From Planctomycetota bacterium (GTDB lineage: Bacteria; Planctomycetota; Planctomycetia; Gemmatales; Gemmataceae), in assembly GCA_016873095.1 (NCBI GenBank), contig VGYC01000007.1, positions 1 to 64,000 on the forward strand: a stretch of DNA of 64,000 bases. The letters run 5' to 3'. A program made the translations under genes and the position numbers. Position 1 is the first letter of the stretch, and the number at the start of each line of letters is the position of its first letter. The notes beneath the pieces were generated by a model. It was not told the origin of the DNA. It saw only the letters and a list, made by a program, of their open reading frames with translations, and ran no database searches. Shown here piece by piece: positions 20,501-31,087 of the stretch.

Positions 20501-20912
20501 GAAGCTCATAGTCGCCGACGTGGCGAATCGTGGCGCCCATCAAGGAATCGGCAGCAGCAGGAGCGGAGTCCTGCCCCAATGAGCCCTCAGACGCGAAGGA
20601 CCTTGGAACAGCGGGCCCGATTGTTTCGGCCTCGGTTGCATGACCTCTGCCCCAGATCGGCTCGGTTTCCGCCGGCGAACCCGCCGGGCTGTCTGTCCTG
20701 TCACCGGCCAGATCCGTCAAGGGCTTATCCAGGAAGGGCTTTTCCAGGAAGCTGCCTGCCTCGCCATGGGCCGCGAGCAAGTCTTCGACGCGCCGTCGCA
20801 ACAGCGGATCGCCGGCGCAAGCTTCGTCCAGCCGGGCCAGCCGTTCCTCGTGCGTGGTTTCTTCCAGGACAGCGGCAAAAAGGGCTTCGACACGTTTCGG
20901 GTCGGGATGCAT
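14538..20912 (-). CDS. Giant Ser/Thr protein kinase with WD40 repeat array
   Basis: About 2,124 residues from the ATG at 20912. An N-terminal helical segment (1-60) and a linker precede a Pkn-type kinase domain: GGMG loop 144-147, Lys164, HRD 262-264, DFG 291-293, APEQ and the DVYSLG segment. A membrane helix (RRRPAVAALLAAIVLITTLG, about 440-465) and a long Lys/Glu/Ala coiled coil follow. The rest, from about 610, is a beta-propeller region of more than twenty WD40-type blades marked by recurrent DGK and VWD/LWD motifs. Two AT-rich repeats are inserted in frame in the kinase domain, at about 226-239 and between the catalytic loop and DFG (about 273-286). It follows an ECF sigma factor gene, a pairing known in planctomycetes. 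Signals and substrates are unknown. Confidence 0.93.
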   Translation of the reverse strand: MHPDPKRVEALFAAVLEETTHEERLARLDEACAGDPLLRRRVEDLLAAHGEAGSFLEKPFLDKPLTDLAGDRTDSPAGSPAETEPIWGRGHATEAETIGPAVPRSFASEGSLGQDSAPAAADSLMGATIRHVGDYELLEEIARGGMGVVYRARQISLNRIVALKMILTGQLASASDVERFRTEAQAAGDLGHPNVVPVYEVGEHEGQHYFSMKLIEGYSLAKWIADSRLQISDFRSRQADAIRLLSTVARAVHHAHQRGILHRDLKPANILLESEQSAIFNLQSAIPFVTDFGLAKRVEGDSQQTRSGAIVGTPSYMAPEQARAEKRLTTAVDVYSLGAILYELLTGRPPFRADSVLDTVLQVIEREPEHPRRFNAEADPDLSVIALKCLEKDPARRYASAAALADDLERWLRGEPILARPTSAWERTIKWARRRPAVAALLAAIVLITTLGMAGITWKWQDAVAAEYSAVQAEKKANDKAEAEILAKQAAVRAEQEARNKAELAEKAQREEAEARRQEAKAKDAAIAARKKEAQAREAEAKARKQAESDRDAKNLALSRAEGLRLAAEADAARLRDPGLALLLAIEGTKRTPHHLTFSSLYAAMSACREIRVVNHGDRFSRFLPDGKRILTVAGPSLQIHDVDSGKTLLQWPGYGLPVETVNFSPDGSKVIVTGNGYATVVHSDGKTDRYTDRLAFVIDLTTGKEVHRLRGSKDKVIEGHFSPDGKRIVTASWDGAARVYDAVSGKLLQTLRAKAKAGLFSSKPSLKLARFTPDSGKVLMVAAAAGWSSSYSDSDKVPMDPEYDADAKAGSGSGHSQMSMSVEVTVHGPAAYLSLLDGSRTAAHLWDVGTGKTLAGYSHVPPGLKPGPVGRPQAADISADGRLVAIGFESEASVYDAGSGKFICTMTGHDGKIAAIAFRPDGKLIATAAGDRTVRLWDAKTGKETLRLRGHGDAVSGLRFDRSGKLLLTRSPDATARVWEVDSGIEKAILRGHGQAVADVDISPDGKLAVTTSGGLTRIWTLEAPRMPETALTGHTGNVTAFDYSPDGKLAATASLDGTVRLWNTATGKEVRVIGLGRYLGPVRMVRFSHDGKRIVTAAGVSRVEKQAKLAPASVLVWDVASGKDSLAIDSLETGASAAFFSPNGRHVLTMGDGHRRLAGGNMPAKDKKDPKTGKEIDLGIGVKVDINAHSTAELGRLQLWDAATGKLVGVVPGRKSDGWRSSDDDFIPRLAPDGKRLISYDVEARLPKLYDATTGKVLAEYRSPQSYGRVAFAFTPDGQCVVVAKGSQITIHETATGGQLFRFKGFSDQVGQLAVSGDGKRLVTSAGKIAHVWDLSSRQLLATLRGHESGISTLAVNHDGSQVLTGSHDGTAGLWDSATGKMSALYRGHTGAVIQVAFRADGKQVATVSHDHTARLWPVELWSVVLPRRTRDLTYQERERFELLAANQPRRDPLADPPPGVAGPEPFAWGKPSAAVSAALKAARRQELRPGPLAKLDAARIPATERIMGQPRELVAVLGEQAHKEWYPIAMVAISDSKRFIAAGDYWHNVTRLWDAGSLRALAVMPGTFRGFVRGRDEAVVEAESALQLWSLSGLQPIRVFSQRLAQGKWIARVSPDASVALLRDRDELWLLKVGDKLARPVSLVKVPGGPNSASNVIFSTDGKRVGVVMRFDKHIHVFDVAGATPRRRAAIKIDSPHLEHLSYALHGDLLAVPLDKTVRCWDIGGQTPGLRFELNIGSQVTFARFAADGRTLSVGGYAMATRDFDLTVKPAREMKRLQLPWKSGYAAGTAASADGNLVAAGDGVTLRVWDRVGDSYVERTSPRGHRANIISLDFSRDDQRLASTDGSSTHVWTLCADNVLRATVLPSGADTVHFLPGSTDLLLSHGHFTLWDINGPNAAPRFKPIDGHNRNWGHVKQSFSADGKVLARGGVEPDLSIIDLDGPQPRIRFTVKKLMSDGRVASLSLSPDGQFLVAAPSESYGDDNVVQVWRVTANGLVPMSFPAIKANRVALAADGRTLAVGDGNTVVLWDLTGKVPVERLRLTGLPSYANFRFDATGKRLAAWYATKLVVCDTVSGKQLHQWDWPGGISAIAFAHDGQHLAVGNANGTIYVLRLRTVSRPG
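20053..20091. repeat. AT-rich repeat in frame in the kinase gene (activation-side copy)
   Basis: GATTGCAGATTGCAGATTG-type repeat within coding sequence. It encodes SEQSAIFNLQSAI between the catalytic loop and the DFG motif, where related kinases have a short turn. Same family as 4114-4247 and 5913-5983. Confidence 0.75.
20208..20245. repeat. AT-rich repeat in frame in the kinase gene (hinge-side copy)
   Basis: Opposite-orientation copy (AAATCTGCAATCTAGAATC). It encodes DSRLQISDFRSRQ after the hinge region of the kinase domain. Together with 20053-20091 it forms an inverted pair around about 115 bp of kinase coding sequence. Confidence 0.75.
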
Positions 20913-21003
20913 GGCGCGATACCTTGGTCGTGGTTGTAGTCTTCTAGACAATGCGCCGTTTGCCGGCTGCGCGCCTCAGAGTCGTGCAAAAATTCTCGTG
21001 GCC

Positions 21004-21056
21004 GCAAGCTGCTAGCTTGCGTGCCGAAGGAAGCGACAAGCTGGCAGCTTGTCGCT
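21004..21056. repeat. Two short perfect palindromes between sigma factor and kinase
   Basis: GCAAGCT/AGCTTGC (21004-21020, 3-nt loop) and a 12-bp perfect palindrome, AGCGACAAGCTG/CAGCTTGTCGCT (21032-21056, 1-nt centre), lie in the 181-bp spacer between the ECF sigma stop and the kinase start. A third weaker stem, CCGCTC/GAGCGG, follows at 21067-21086. Confidence 0.7.
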
Positions 21057-21093
21057 ACGAAAGCGACCGCTCGTCGGTCTGAGCGGAGCCTCG

Positions 21094-21669
21094 CTAGCGT
21101 TTCGGGCTCAGGCGTTCGAAGAGCCAGGCGCGGGCGTAGGCCCAGTAACGATCGGCCGTGGCGCGCGAGATGCCCAGGCAGCGGGCCGCTTCCTCGACCG
21201 ACAGGCCCGCGAAATAGCGAAGCTTGACGAGTTCGGCTTTTTGCGCATCCTCCGCAGCCAGGTTGTCCAGGGCCTCGTCCAGGGCCAGCAGGTCCGCGGC
21301 GGGAGCGGGCGACTGGGCTTCGATCTGATCCAGGTCGAGGCGCTGGCGGTCGCCACCGCGCTTGTGCCGTTGCTTCTTCCGCGCGTTGTCAACCAGGATG
21401 CGGCGCATGGACTCGGCGGCGGCCGCGAAAAAATGGCCGCGACTATCCCAGCGCTGCTCGGGGTCCCCGGCCTTGCGGCCGCTGGCCACCAGTCGTAGAT
21501 AGGCCTCGTGCACCAGGGCGGTGGCCTGCAAGGTCTGCCCCGGCTGTTCTTGCGCCAGCTTCTGCGACGCCAGCCGCCGCAATTCATCGTAGACCAGCGG
21601 CAGCAACTCGCCGGCGGCGCGCGCATCCCCCTGGTCGATGGCGTTCAAGATCCGGGTGACATCGCTCAT
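21094..21669 (-). CDS. ECF-subfamily RNA polymerase sigma factor
   Basis: A 191-residue sigma-70 family factor. Region 2 is visible as LLPLVYDELRRLA through ALVHEAYLRLV and WDSRGHFFAAAAESMRRILVDNAR; region 4 is LRYFAGLSVEEAARCLGIS with the helix-turn-helix ATADRYWAYARAWL. It matches the planctomycete ECF subgroup that is encoded next to Ser/Thr kinases. The start at 21669 follows an AGGGGAT site; the upstream 39 codons are not conserved-looking. No anti-sigma gene is adjacent, so control by kinase phosphorylation is plausible but inferred. Confidence 0.9.
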   Translation of the reverse strand: MSDVTRILNAIDQGDARAAGELLPLVYDELRRLASQKLAQEQPGQTLQATALVHEAYLRLVASGRKAGDPEQRWDSRGHFFAAAAESMRRILVDNARKKQRHKRGGDRQRLDLDQIEAQSPAPAADLLALDEALDNLAAEDAQKAELVKLRYFAGLSVEEAARCLGISRATADRYWAYARAWLFERLSPKR

Positions 21670-21784
21670 GATCCCCTGATTGTGAACCATGCCCTCATGC
21701 TTGTCAATTCGCCCAGGTAGCCAGGCAGCTGCAGACGTTCGCACCACTTGACTCGGCGCGTCGTGCCATTTAGCCTGAACGAAC

Positions 21785-25063
<3,279 letters not shown>

Positions 25064-25109
25064 GGAGTCAGGCGACACGATTCAGGAAATCAGCAGTCAG
25101 GAGTCTGGA

Positions 25110-26135
25110 ATGCGAACGGTTTTCTATATCGTTGTGGCGGTCGTCATCCTGGTCTTGGCTCGCATGTCGTTCTTCGCGGTGGATGCAGCGGAGTATGTGT
25201 ACGTCACACGGCTGGGCAAGCCGGTGGCGACACTGGACGGCGGCGACAACGCCAAAGGAGCCGGCCTGCACTTCGGCTGGCCCTATCCCTTCCAGGCAAA
25301 CACGCGCCTCGATCGCCGGTTGCAAGCGTTCGACCTGCCCAGCGCGGAGTTTCTTACCCATGATCCCGAAGGCAAGACCATCGACAAGACGTTGACAGTC
25401 GAGGCGTCCGTGGTCTGGCGTATTGCCAATGCTGACGCGGTGGACCGTTTCATCAAGAGCATGGGGACGCCGGAACGGGCTCGCGAGCTGATTGGCCAGC
25501 GGATCAACAGCCAGCTTGGCGCCGCCCTGGGGCAGATGCGCATGGACGACATCATCAGCATCGACCCCGGACAGGAGCCGGGCAAGACCCGGGTTGATGA
25601 CACTCTTGACGCCTTGAAGGGGCGGTTGCTGGCCAGCCTGCAAAAGGACCTTGACCAAAAATTCGGCATCGCCCTGGTCGATATCCGGCTGCGCCGCTTC
25701 AACCATCCGGTCCAGGTCCGCGACGAGATCTTTCAGCGCATTCGCAGCGAACGGCAAAAGAAGGTGGCCTACTACCAGAGCGAGGGCGAGAAACAGCAAA
25801 AAAACATCGCCAGCGAGGCGGAGCAAAAGCGACGCGACCTGCTGGCCCAGGCCCGCTACAAGGAAGAGACGCTCAAGGGCGAGGCCGACACCGCCGCCGC
25901 GCGCATCCGCAACGAGGCCCACAGCCAGGACCCGGAGTTTTACGCGTTCCTGAAGAAGCTGGAGAAACTGCAGACCATCCTCGGTGACAACAAGACGGTC
26001 CTGCTCCTGTCAAGCCACCGGCCATTGTTCGATTTGCTGTTTCAGCCGCCGCGGCCCAACGGCATGGGCAACGGCTCGCCGCCGGTGATCGGGCCTGCGG
26101 GCTCGACTTCCGGCCGGAAGGGAGGCGAGAAGTGA
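25110..26135 (+). CDS. HflC-like SPFH/Band 7 membrane protein
   Basis: A 341-residue protein: one N-terminal membrane helix (VFYIVVAVVILVLARMSFFA), then an SPFH domain starting DAAEYVYVTRLGKPV, then a charged helical stretch (QKKVAYYQSEGEKQQKNIASE) as in HflC and stomatins. HflC and HflK form a membrane complex that controls the FtsH protease in E. coli. The ATG at 25110 follows an AGGAG site; the open frame upstream overlaps the fusion gene and runs through CAGGAGTC repeats. The C-terminal 50 residues are Gly/Pro-rich. It overlaps the next SPFH gene by 4 bp. Confidence 0.85.
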   Translation: MRTVFYIVVAVVILVLARMSFFAVDAAEYVYVTRLGKPVATLDGGDNAKGAGLHFGWPYPFQANTRLDRRLQAFDLPSAEFLTHDPEGKTIDKTLTVEASVVWRIANADAVDRFIKSMGTPERARELIGQRINSQLGAALGQMRMDDIISIDPGQEPGKTRVDDTLDALKGRLLASLQKDLDQKFGIALVDIRLRRFNHPVQVRDEIFQRIRSERQKKVAYYQSEGEKQQKNIASEAEQKRRDLLAQARYKEETLKGEADTAAARIRNEAHSQDPEFYAFLKKLEKLQTILGDNKTVLLLSSHRPLFDLLFQPPRPNGMGNGSPPVIGPAGSTSGRKGGEK

Positions 26136-27067
26136 AACGGCTGCTGCTGCTGCTGTTGCTCATCGTGCTGGTGAACACACTGGCGTCGGCGGTTACTTTC
26201 GTGCAGGCGGATGAGCGCGCCGTCGTCCGTCGCTTTGGCCGGATCGTCGCCACTCCCAGTCCCGGTCTGTACATCGGCCTGCCGTGGGGCATGGATCGGG
26301 TGGACCGCATTCCTGTGAGGCTGCGGCGCGTCACGCTCGGCGCACTGTCCACAACCGAAGACGAGCTGGCGGATTCGCGTATTCCTGACGGCCAGCTCTT
26401 GACCGGCGACCATAACCTGGTCAACGTCCAGGTGGAGATTGATTACCGAGTGGATGAGACGCAGATCGAGAAGTTCGCATTGCAGATGGACCAGGCCGAT
26501 CGGTTGATCGCGCGCGTGGGCGCCGCCGCTCTGGCCGAGTGGGTCGCCGGGCGGTCCGTGGATTATGTCCTGCTTCGCAAGGCAGAGGTCCCCGGCTGGC
26601 TGGTGGACGAACTGTCAAAGCGGATCGCCCCCTACGACCTGGGGGTGCAGATCGAAAATGCCAGCGTCAGCATGTCTCCGCCGGCGGAGGTGAAGAGACA
26701 TTTCGACGCCGTCGCCGAGGCCCAGACCAAGATTCGCACGCTCGTGAACCAGGCGGAGCAACGGGCCGATTCGGACCTGCGCGCCGCCGCCGCCGAGGTC
26801 TACAACATGGAGAAACTGGCCAGCGCTTATGCTCGCGAGCAGAATCTGGCCGCCCAGGCCGAGGCCGGCAACTTCAAGAAACGTCTGACACAGTTCCGCG
26901 CCCTGCAGAAGCAGAATCCCGACCACCTTGCCGGCATCTGGCACGACGAGATGACGCGCCTGTACACGCGCATGCGGCAGAATGGCCGGCTGGATCTGCT
27001 CGACAACCACATCGGCCCCGACGGCCTGGATATCACGCAGTTGCCGCTCCTGCCGAAGAAGCGCTGA
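26132..27067 (+). CDS. HflK/HflC-like SPFH/Band 7 membrane protein
   Basis: A 311-residue third SPFH protein of the locus: an N-terminal membrane helix (LLLLLLLIVLVNTLASAVTF), an SPFH core from QADERAVVRRFGRIVATP to about residue 190, and a long Ala/Glu-rich helix. It starts with GTG overlapping the TGA of the previous gene (GTGA), with a GGGAGG site upstream, so the two are probably translated together. With the fused ATPase it gives three SPFH domains in one operon. The partner protease is not encoded here. Confidence 0.85.
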   Translation: MKRLLLLLLLIVLVNTLASAVTFVQADERAVVRRFGRIVATPSPGLYIGLPWGMDRVDRIPVRLRRVTLGALSTTEDELADSRIPDGQLLTGDHNLVNVQVEIDYRVDETQIEKFALQMDQADRLIARVGAAALAEWVAGRSVDYVLLRKAEVPGWLVDELSKRIAPYDLGVQIENASVSMSPPAEVKRHFDAVAEAQTKIRTLVNQAEQRADSDLRAAAAEVYNMEKLASAYAREQNLAAQAEAGNFKKRLTQFRALQKQNPDHLAGIWHDEMTRLYTRMRQNGRLDLLDNHIGPDGLDITQLPLLPKKR

Positions 27068-27122
27068 CCTTTCGAGAGTCGAATCAGCGCTTGCGGTTGC
27101 GCGCCCAATCTGAGGTGGCCAC

Positions 27123-28832
27123 ATGAGCGGCAACACTCTTGCTGATCACCTTGCGATACCATACCCAAATATTGGTATGGCCATTGTCGAGAAACAACCC
27201 GAGACCTCCGCGCCCTCGGCCACGCCGCTTACGGCGGTATTGCACGACTGGCTGACCACCGTCGATCACAAGAAGATCGGCATCATGTACATACTCATGG
27301 CGCTGCTCTTTCTGGTGCTGGCCGGCGTGCAGGCACTCATCATGCGCTGCCAGCTGTGGTGGGCCGGCAATGACATCGTTGGGCCGGACACGTTCAACCA
27401 GATGTTCACCATGCACGGCACGACGATGGTGTTCTTCGCCGGCATGCCGATCCTGGCGGGCATCGCCAACTATGTCGTGCCGTTGCAACTCGGCGCCCGC
27501 GACATGGCGTTTCCGCGGCTCAATGCACTGGGTCTATGGGCGACGCTTCTCGGCGGGTTGCTGACGTACTTCAGCTTCATCGCCGGCTCGCCGCCGGCCA
27601 TCGGCTGGTTCGCCTATGCGCCGCTCACGCAACGCAACTTCAACATGGGACCAGGAGTCGATTACTGGATCCTTGGTCTGCTGGTCACCGGCATTGGCTC
27701 GGTAACCGGGGCGATCAACCTCGTGGTGACCGTGGTGTGCCTGCGTGCGCCGGGCATGTACCTGCGGCGGTTGCCGCTTTACACCTGGATGGCCTTCTGG
27801 GCGAACCTGCAGATCCTGGCGGTGTTGCCGCCCCTGACGGCCGCCCTCATCATGCTGCTCTTCGACAGAACCTTCGGCACGCACTTCTTCAAACCAGACA
27901 GTGGCGGCTCGGCGTATCTGTGGCAACACCTTTTCTGGTTCTTTGGCCATCCGGAAGTCTACGTGCTCATCCTGCCGGCCTTCGGCATGATCTCCGAGAT
28001 CATCCCGGTGTTCTCGCGCAAGGTGATCTTCGGCTACGAGTTCGTGGCGCTTTCGACGGTCGCCATCGCCTTCATCGCCTTCGGCGTGTGGGCGCATCAC
28101 ATGTTCACGGTGGGCATGCCGCGTGCACTGGACATGTACTTCAGCGCGGCGAGTCTCCTGATCGCCATCCCGACGGGCGTCAAGATCTTCAACTGGCTGG
28201 CGACCATGTGGGGCGGCAAGCTCTGGCTGGCGTCGCCGATGCTGTTTGTCGTGGGCTTCATGTCGATGTTCGTGCTCGGTGGCTTGACCGGCATCATGCT
28301 GGCCGTCGCTCCCATCGACTTCCAGGTGTCGGACACCTATTTCGTCGTCGGCCATTTTCACTGGGTGCTGATCGGCGGCACACTGTTCGGCGTGTTCGCG
28401 GCCCTGCACTTCTGGTATCCCAAGGCGACCGGCCGCATGCTCAATGAAAGACTGGCACGCTGGCAGTTCTGGCTGCTGCTCATCGGCTTTTTCCTGACGT
28501 TCGGCCCGATGCACATCTCCGGCATGCTGGGCATGCCGCGGCGCATCTTCACCTACCCGGCCGACCGCGGCTGGGAATTCTGGAACCAGCTTTCCACCAT
28601 CGGCGCCTTGATCCAGGCACCGAGCTACCTGATATTTGTCTGGAACGTGCTGTGGTCGCTGAAGCACGGCGACATCGCCGGCGACGACCCATGGAACGCC
28701 TGGACGCTGGAATGGGCGACCACGTCGCCGCCGCCGTCATACAACTTCGAGACGATCCCAACGGTGCAGAGCCGCCGCCCGCTCTGGGACCAAAAGCACC
28801 CGGAAGACCCGGACTGGAAGCATGAAGAATAG
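27123..28832 (+). CDS. ctaD: Haem-copper oxidase subunit I
   Basis: A 569-residue, about 12-helix haem-copper oxidase subunit I. The low-spin haem ligand is in MHGTTM. The active site shows GHPEVY (CuB His and cross-linked Tyr), AHHMF (CuB His pair) and VVGHFHWVL (haem ligands). D-channel Asp is in ARDMAFPRLN. These are type A features. The enzyme reduces oxygen to water and pumps protons. The start at 27123 follows a GAGG site; a second ATG at 27177 is possible. It is followed by subunit III, but no subunit II with a CuA site is nearby. An inverted repeat follows the stop codon. Confidence 0.95.
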   Translation: MSGNTLADHLAIPYPNIGMAIVEKQPETSAPSATPLTAVLHDWLTTVDHKKIGIMYILMALLFLVLAGVQALIMRCQLWWAGNDIVGPDTFNQMFTMHGTTMVFFAGMPILAGIANYVVPLQLGARDMAFPRLNALGLWATLLGGLLTYFSFIAGSPPAIGWFAYAPLTQRNFNMGPGVDYWILGLLVTGIGSVTGAINLVVTVVCLRAPGMYLRRLPLYTWMAFWANLQILAVLPPLTAALIMLLFDRTFGTHFFKPDSGGSAYLWQHLFWFFGHPEVYVLILPAFGMISEIIPVFSRKVIFGYEFVALSTVAIAFIAFGVWAHHMFTVGMPRALDMYFSAASLLIAIPTGVKIFNWLATMWGGKLWLASPMLFVVGFMSMFVLGGLTGIMLAVAPIDFQVSDTYFVVGHFHWVLIGGTLFGVFAALHFWYPKATGRMLNERLARWQFWLLLIGFFLTFGPMHISGMLGMPRRIFTYPADRGWEFWNQLSTIGALIQAPSYLIFVWNVLWSLKHGDIAGDDPWNAWTLEWATTSPPPSYNFETIPTVQSRRPLWDQKHPEDPDWKHEE

Positions 28833-28900
28833 TTTTCAATGTTCAATTTTCAGTGTTCAGCAAGAAGGGCTTGCATTACTGAAAACTGAACACTGAAAAC
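28832..28900. repeat. AT-rich inverted repeat between oxidase subunits I and III
   Basis: 23-nt arms (28832-28854 and 28878-28900, two mismatches) built from ACTGAAAA/TTTTCAGT units form a hairpin that begins at the subunit I stop codon. The same unit recurs upstream of leuD (63813-63867) and as a fragment near 44881. Confidence 0.8.
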
Positions 28901-28912
28901 TGAAAACTAAAC

Positions 28913-29515
28913 ATGAATCACGCGAGCGATAGCCTGGCGCATCATGAAGGCAACCTCGACCCGGTCAAGGCGGGGATGATCACGTTCCTGGCGTCGGAGA
29001 GCGCTTTCTTCGGCACGCTGATCATGGTCTACCTCTTCAACCTGGGGACGGCGTTCGAGCCGGAGCGCGAACCTTATACTCCCGGCAAGATGCTGGACCT
29101 GCCGCTGGCGCTGCCGGGGACGATATGTCTCCTCCTGAGCAGCGTGACGGTGCATTATGCGGCCAAGATGCTGGCGCAAAAGAAGGACGCCGCCTTTCGC
29201 CTGCTGTGGCTGGCGACGATCACGCTCGGCATCGTCTTCCTGGGCGGGACGGCAGTTGAATGGCGCGACATGATCCACGCCGGCTTCAACATCAGCACCA
29301 ACCTGTTCGGCAGCTCGTATTTCACGCTGGTGGGCTTTCATGCCGCCCACGTCACGGTCGGCATCATCCTCTTAACGTTGGTGCTGGCGCTAAGCCGGCG
29401 GACGCGCGCGATCCACCGCCACGAGGTGTTCGCGGAAGTCGTCTCCTGGTACTGGCACTTCGTGGACGGCGTCTGGGTGGTGGTGTTCAGCGTGGTGTAT
29501 GTGTTCGGCCGCTGA
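28913..29515 (+). CDS. ctaE: Haem-copper oxidase subunit III
   Basis: A 200-residue, about five-helix subunit III. Family marks are the buried Glu in FLASESAFFG, VEWRDM, the LVGFHAAHVTVGI helix and the C-terminal SWYWHFVDGVWVVVF. Subunit III stabilises the proton-pumping core. The length fits the five-helix bacterial form. It is 80 bp after subunit I with the AT-rich hairpin between, and 45 bp before the next membrane protein gene. Confidence 0.93.
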   Translation: MNHASDSLAHHEGNLDPVKAGMITFLASESAFFGTLIMVYLFNLGTAFEPEREPYTPGKMLDLPLALPGTICLLLSSVTVHYAAKMLAQKKDAAFRLLWLATITLGIVFLGGTAVEWRDMIHAGFNISTNLFGSSYFTLVGFHAAHVTVGIILLTLVLALSRRTRAIHRHEVFAEVVSWYWHFVDGVWVVVFSVVYVFGR

Positions 29516-29560
29516 ATCAAGCGCTTGCGGTTTTGCGCACGGGAAGCGTCGGAGAGAAGC

Positions 29561-30334
29561 ATGGCTGGCGACGGACGACAAAAAGTCGAAATGCCCGCCG
29601 CGACGGTGTCGCCGTTCGTGCTGGCGCTCGGCATCGTGCTGATCTTCGCCGGGCCGGTGCTGAGCTGGGCGATGACGGCGACGGGCATCGTGCTGCTGAT
29701 CGTGGGGATTTCCGGCTGGGTCGGACAGTTGACGTCGCCGGAAGGCCAGATCGAGGAGCCGGTGGTCGCCGGGCCGAAGCCCATCGAAGGGATTGCCGGC
29801 CGCGTGGAGGCGCTGCGACCTGGCATGCCCGGTTACCGCGCCCGCTTGCCGGAGAAGATGCATCCCTACTCGGCGGGGCTCAAGGGCGGTCTGGTCGGCG
29901 GCGTCCTCATGCCCATTCCCGCGCTGATCTTCGGCCTGATCGCTTATCGCAGCATCTGGTTCCCCGTGAATCTCCTGGCCGGCGTGGTGCTGCCGCAACT
30001 GGTGGACGAGACCCTGTCCGCGACGGAGCAGGTCGCGTACCTGTCGGCATTTCACCCGGGTCTGTTCATCGGCGCGGTGCTGATCCACGCGGTGATTTCG
30101 GCAAGCCTGGGCCTCATGTACGGTGTGATGCTGCCGACCCTGCCGGGCCGGCCCATCATCTGGGGCGGCATTGTTCTGCCGCTCTTGTGGACAGGCTTCA
30201 GCTACGGCTTCATGGGCGTGCTCAACCCGATCCTGCACGACCACGTCGATTGGCCGTCGTTCGTCGTCGCTCAGTTTGTCTTTGGCATCACCGCCGCCAT
30301 CGTGGTGGCACGCACTGAACAGATACCGGCTTGA
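29561..30334 (+). CDS. Multi-pass membrane protein in the oxidase operon
   Basis: A 257-residue protein with about six or seven membrane helices: two near the N-terminus (FVLALGIVLIFAGPVLSWAM and TGIVLLIVGISGWVGQL), then helices around PIPALIFGLIAYRSIW, LFIGAVLIHAVISASLGLM, IIWGGIVLPLLWTGFSYG and FVVAQFVFGITAAIVVA. The ATG at 29561 follows a GGAGAG site. I do not recognise it as subunit II or IV: no CuA ligands are present. Its position between subunit III and the cytochrome c suggests an accessory or electron-transfer membrane subunit. Confidence 0.7.
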   Translation: MAGDGRQKVEMPAATVSPFVLALGIVLIFAGPVLSWAMTATGIVLLIVGISGWVGQLTSPEGQIEEPVVAGPKPIEGIAGRVEALRPGMPGYRARLPEKMHPYSAGLKGGLVGGVLMPIPALIFGLIAYRSIWFPVNLLAGVVLPQLVDETLSATEQVAYLSAFHPGLFIGAVLIHAVISASLGLMYGVMLPTLPGRPIIWGGIVLPLLWTGFSYGFMGVLNPILHDHVDWPSFVVAQFVFGITAAIVVARTEQIPA

Positions 30335-30337
30335 ACC

Positions 30338-31087
30338 ATGGCACGACTCACCGTCATCTTCTGGTCTTGCGCCGCAGTTGCGGCCGCCGGTTGCGGCAAG
30401 CCGGACCCCAAGGACAGGTTTCAGCGTCCCGAAACGATCACCGACTTCACGACGCTCTACAACACGAACTGCCAGGGCTGCCACGGTCCCGACGGCAGGA
30501 TGGGACCGGCGCCGCCGCTCAATGACGCGCTGTTTCTTGCCATCGTCCCCGATGCCGAGCTGCACAAGGTCATCCGCGAAGGCCGCAAGGGGACGCTCAT
30601 GCCCGGCTTCATCGGCCGGCATGGCGATTCGCAAGCGCGGCTAGCCAAAGGTCCGATCATCGGCACCGGCATGCTGACCGAAAAGCAGATCGACATCGTC
30701 GTCAAGGGAATGCGGAAGGCGTGGGGCACGAAGGTGGATGGCGCCTTGCCGCGCTATCTCGACGGCGCGGCCGTCAAGAAAGACCTGGCCGGCGCCGACC
30801 TCGCCAATGGCAAGGCCGTGTTTGCCCAGGCATGCGCGAGCTGTCATGGCGACAAGGGCCAGGGCACGAAATCCGCCGGCGCCATCAATCAGCCGGCGTT
30901 CCTTTCCCTGGTCAGCGATCAGCTCCTGCGGCGGATCATCATCACCGGCCGGCCCGACCTCGGCATGCCCAATTATCAGGAGAACGCCGGCGACATGTCC
31001 GCCAACGACATCCGCGACCTGGGCGGCCTGCTAAACTCCTGGCGAAACTCGTCGGGCAACGGAGGCAAAAATGGAAGCAAACGCTGA
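30338..31087 (+). CDS. Dihaem cytochrome c lipoprotein
   Basis: A 249-residue exported cytochrome with two CxxCH haem sites, NCQGCHG (about 45-51) and ACASCHGDKG (about 167-176), and possible axial Met residues in TLMPGF and LGMPNY. The N-terminus (VIFWSCAAVAAAGC) ends in a lipobox, so it is probably a membrane-anchored lipoprotein in the periplasm. It starts 3 bp after the previous gene and overlaps the Rieske gene by 17 bp. It is a likely electron donor to the oxidase. Confidence 0.88.
   Translation: MARLTVIFWSCAAVAAAGCGKPDPKDRFQRPETITDFTTLYNTNCQGCHGPDGRMGPAPPLNDALFLAIVPDAELHKVIREGRKGTLMPGFIGRHGDSQARLAKGPIIGTGMLTEKQIDIVVKGMRKAWGTKVDGALPRYLDGAAVKKDLAGADLANGKAVFAQACASCHGDKGQGTKSAGAINQPAFLSLVSDQLLRRIIITGRPDLGMPNYQENAGDMSANDIRDLGGLLNSWRNSSGNGGKNGSKR

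Noticed and set aside
29561-30334. Candidate for oxidase subunit II
   Set aside because: No CuA ligand pattern (paired Cys with His and Met) and no large periplasmic domain; it is almost entirely membrane helices.
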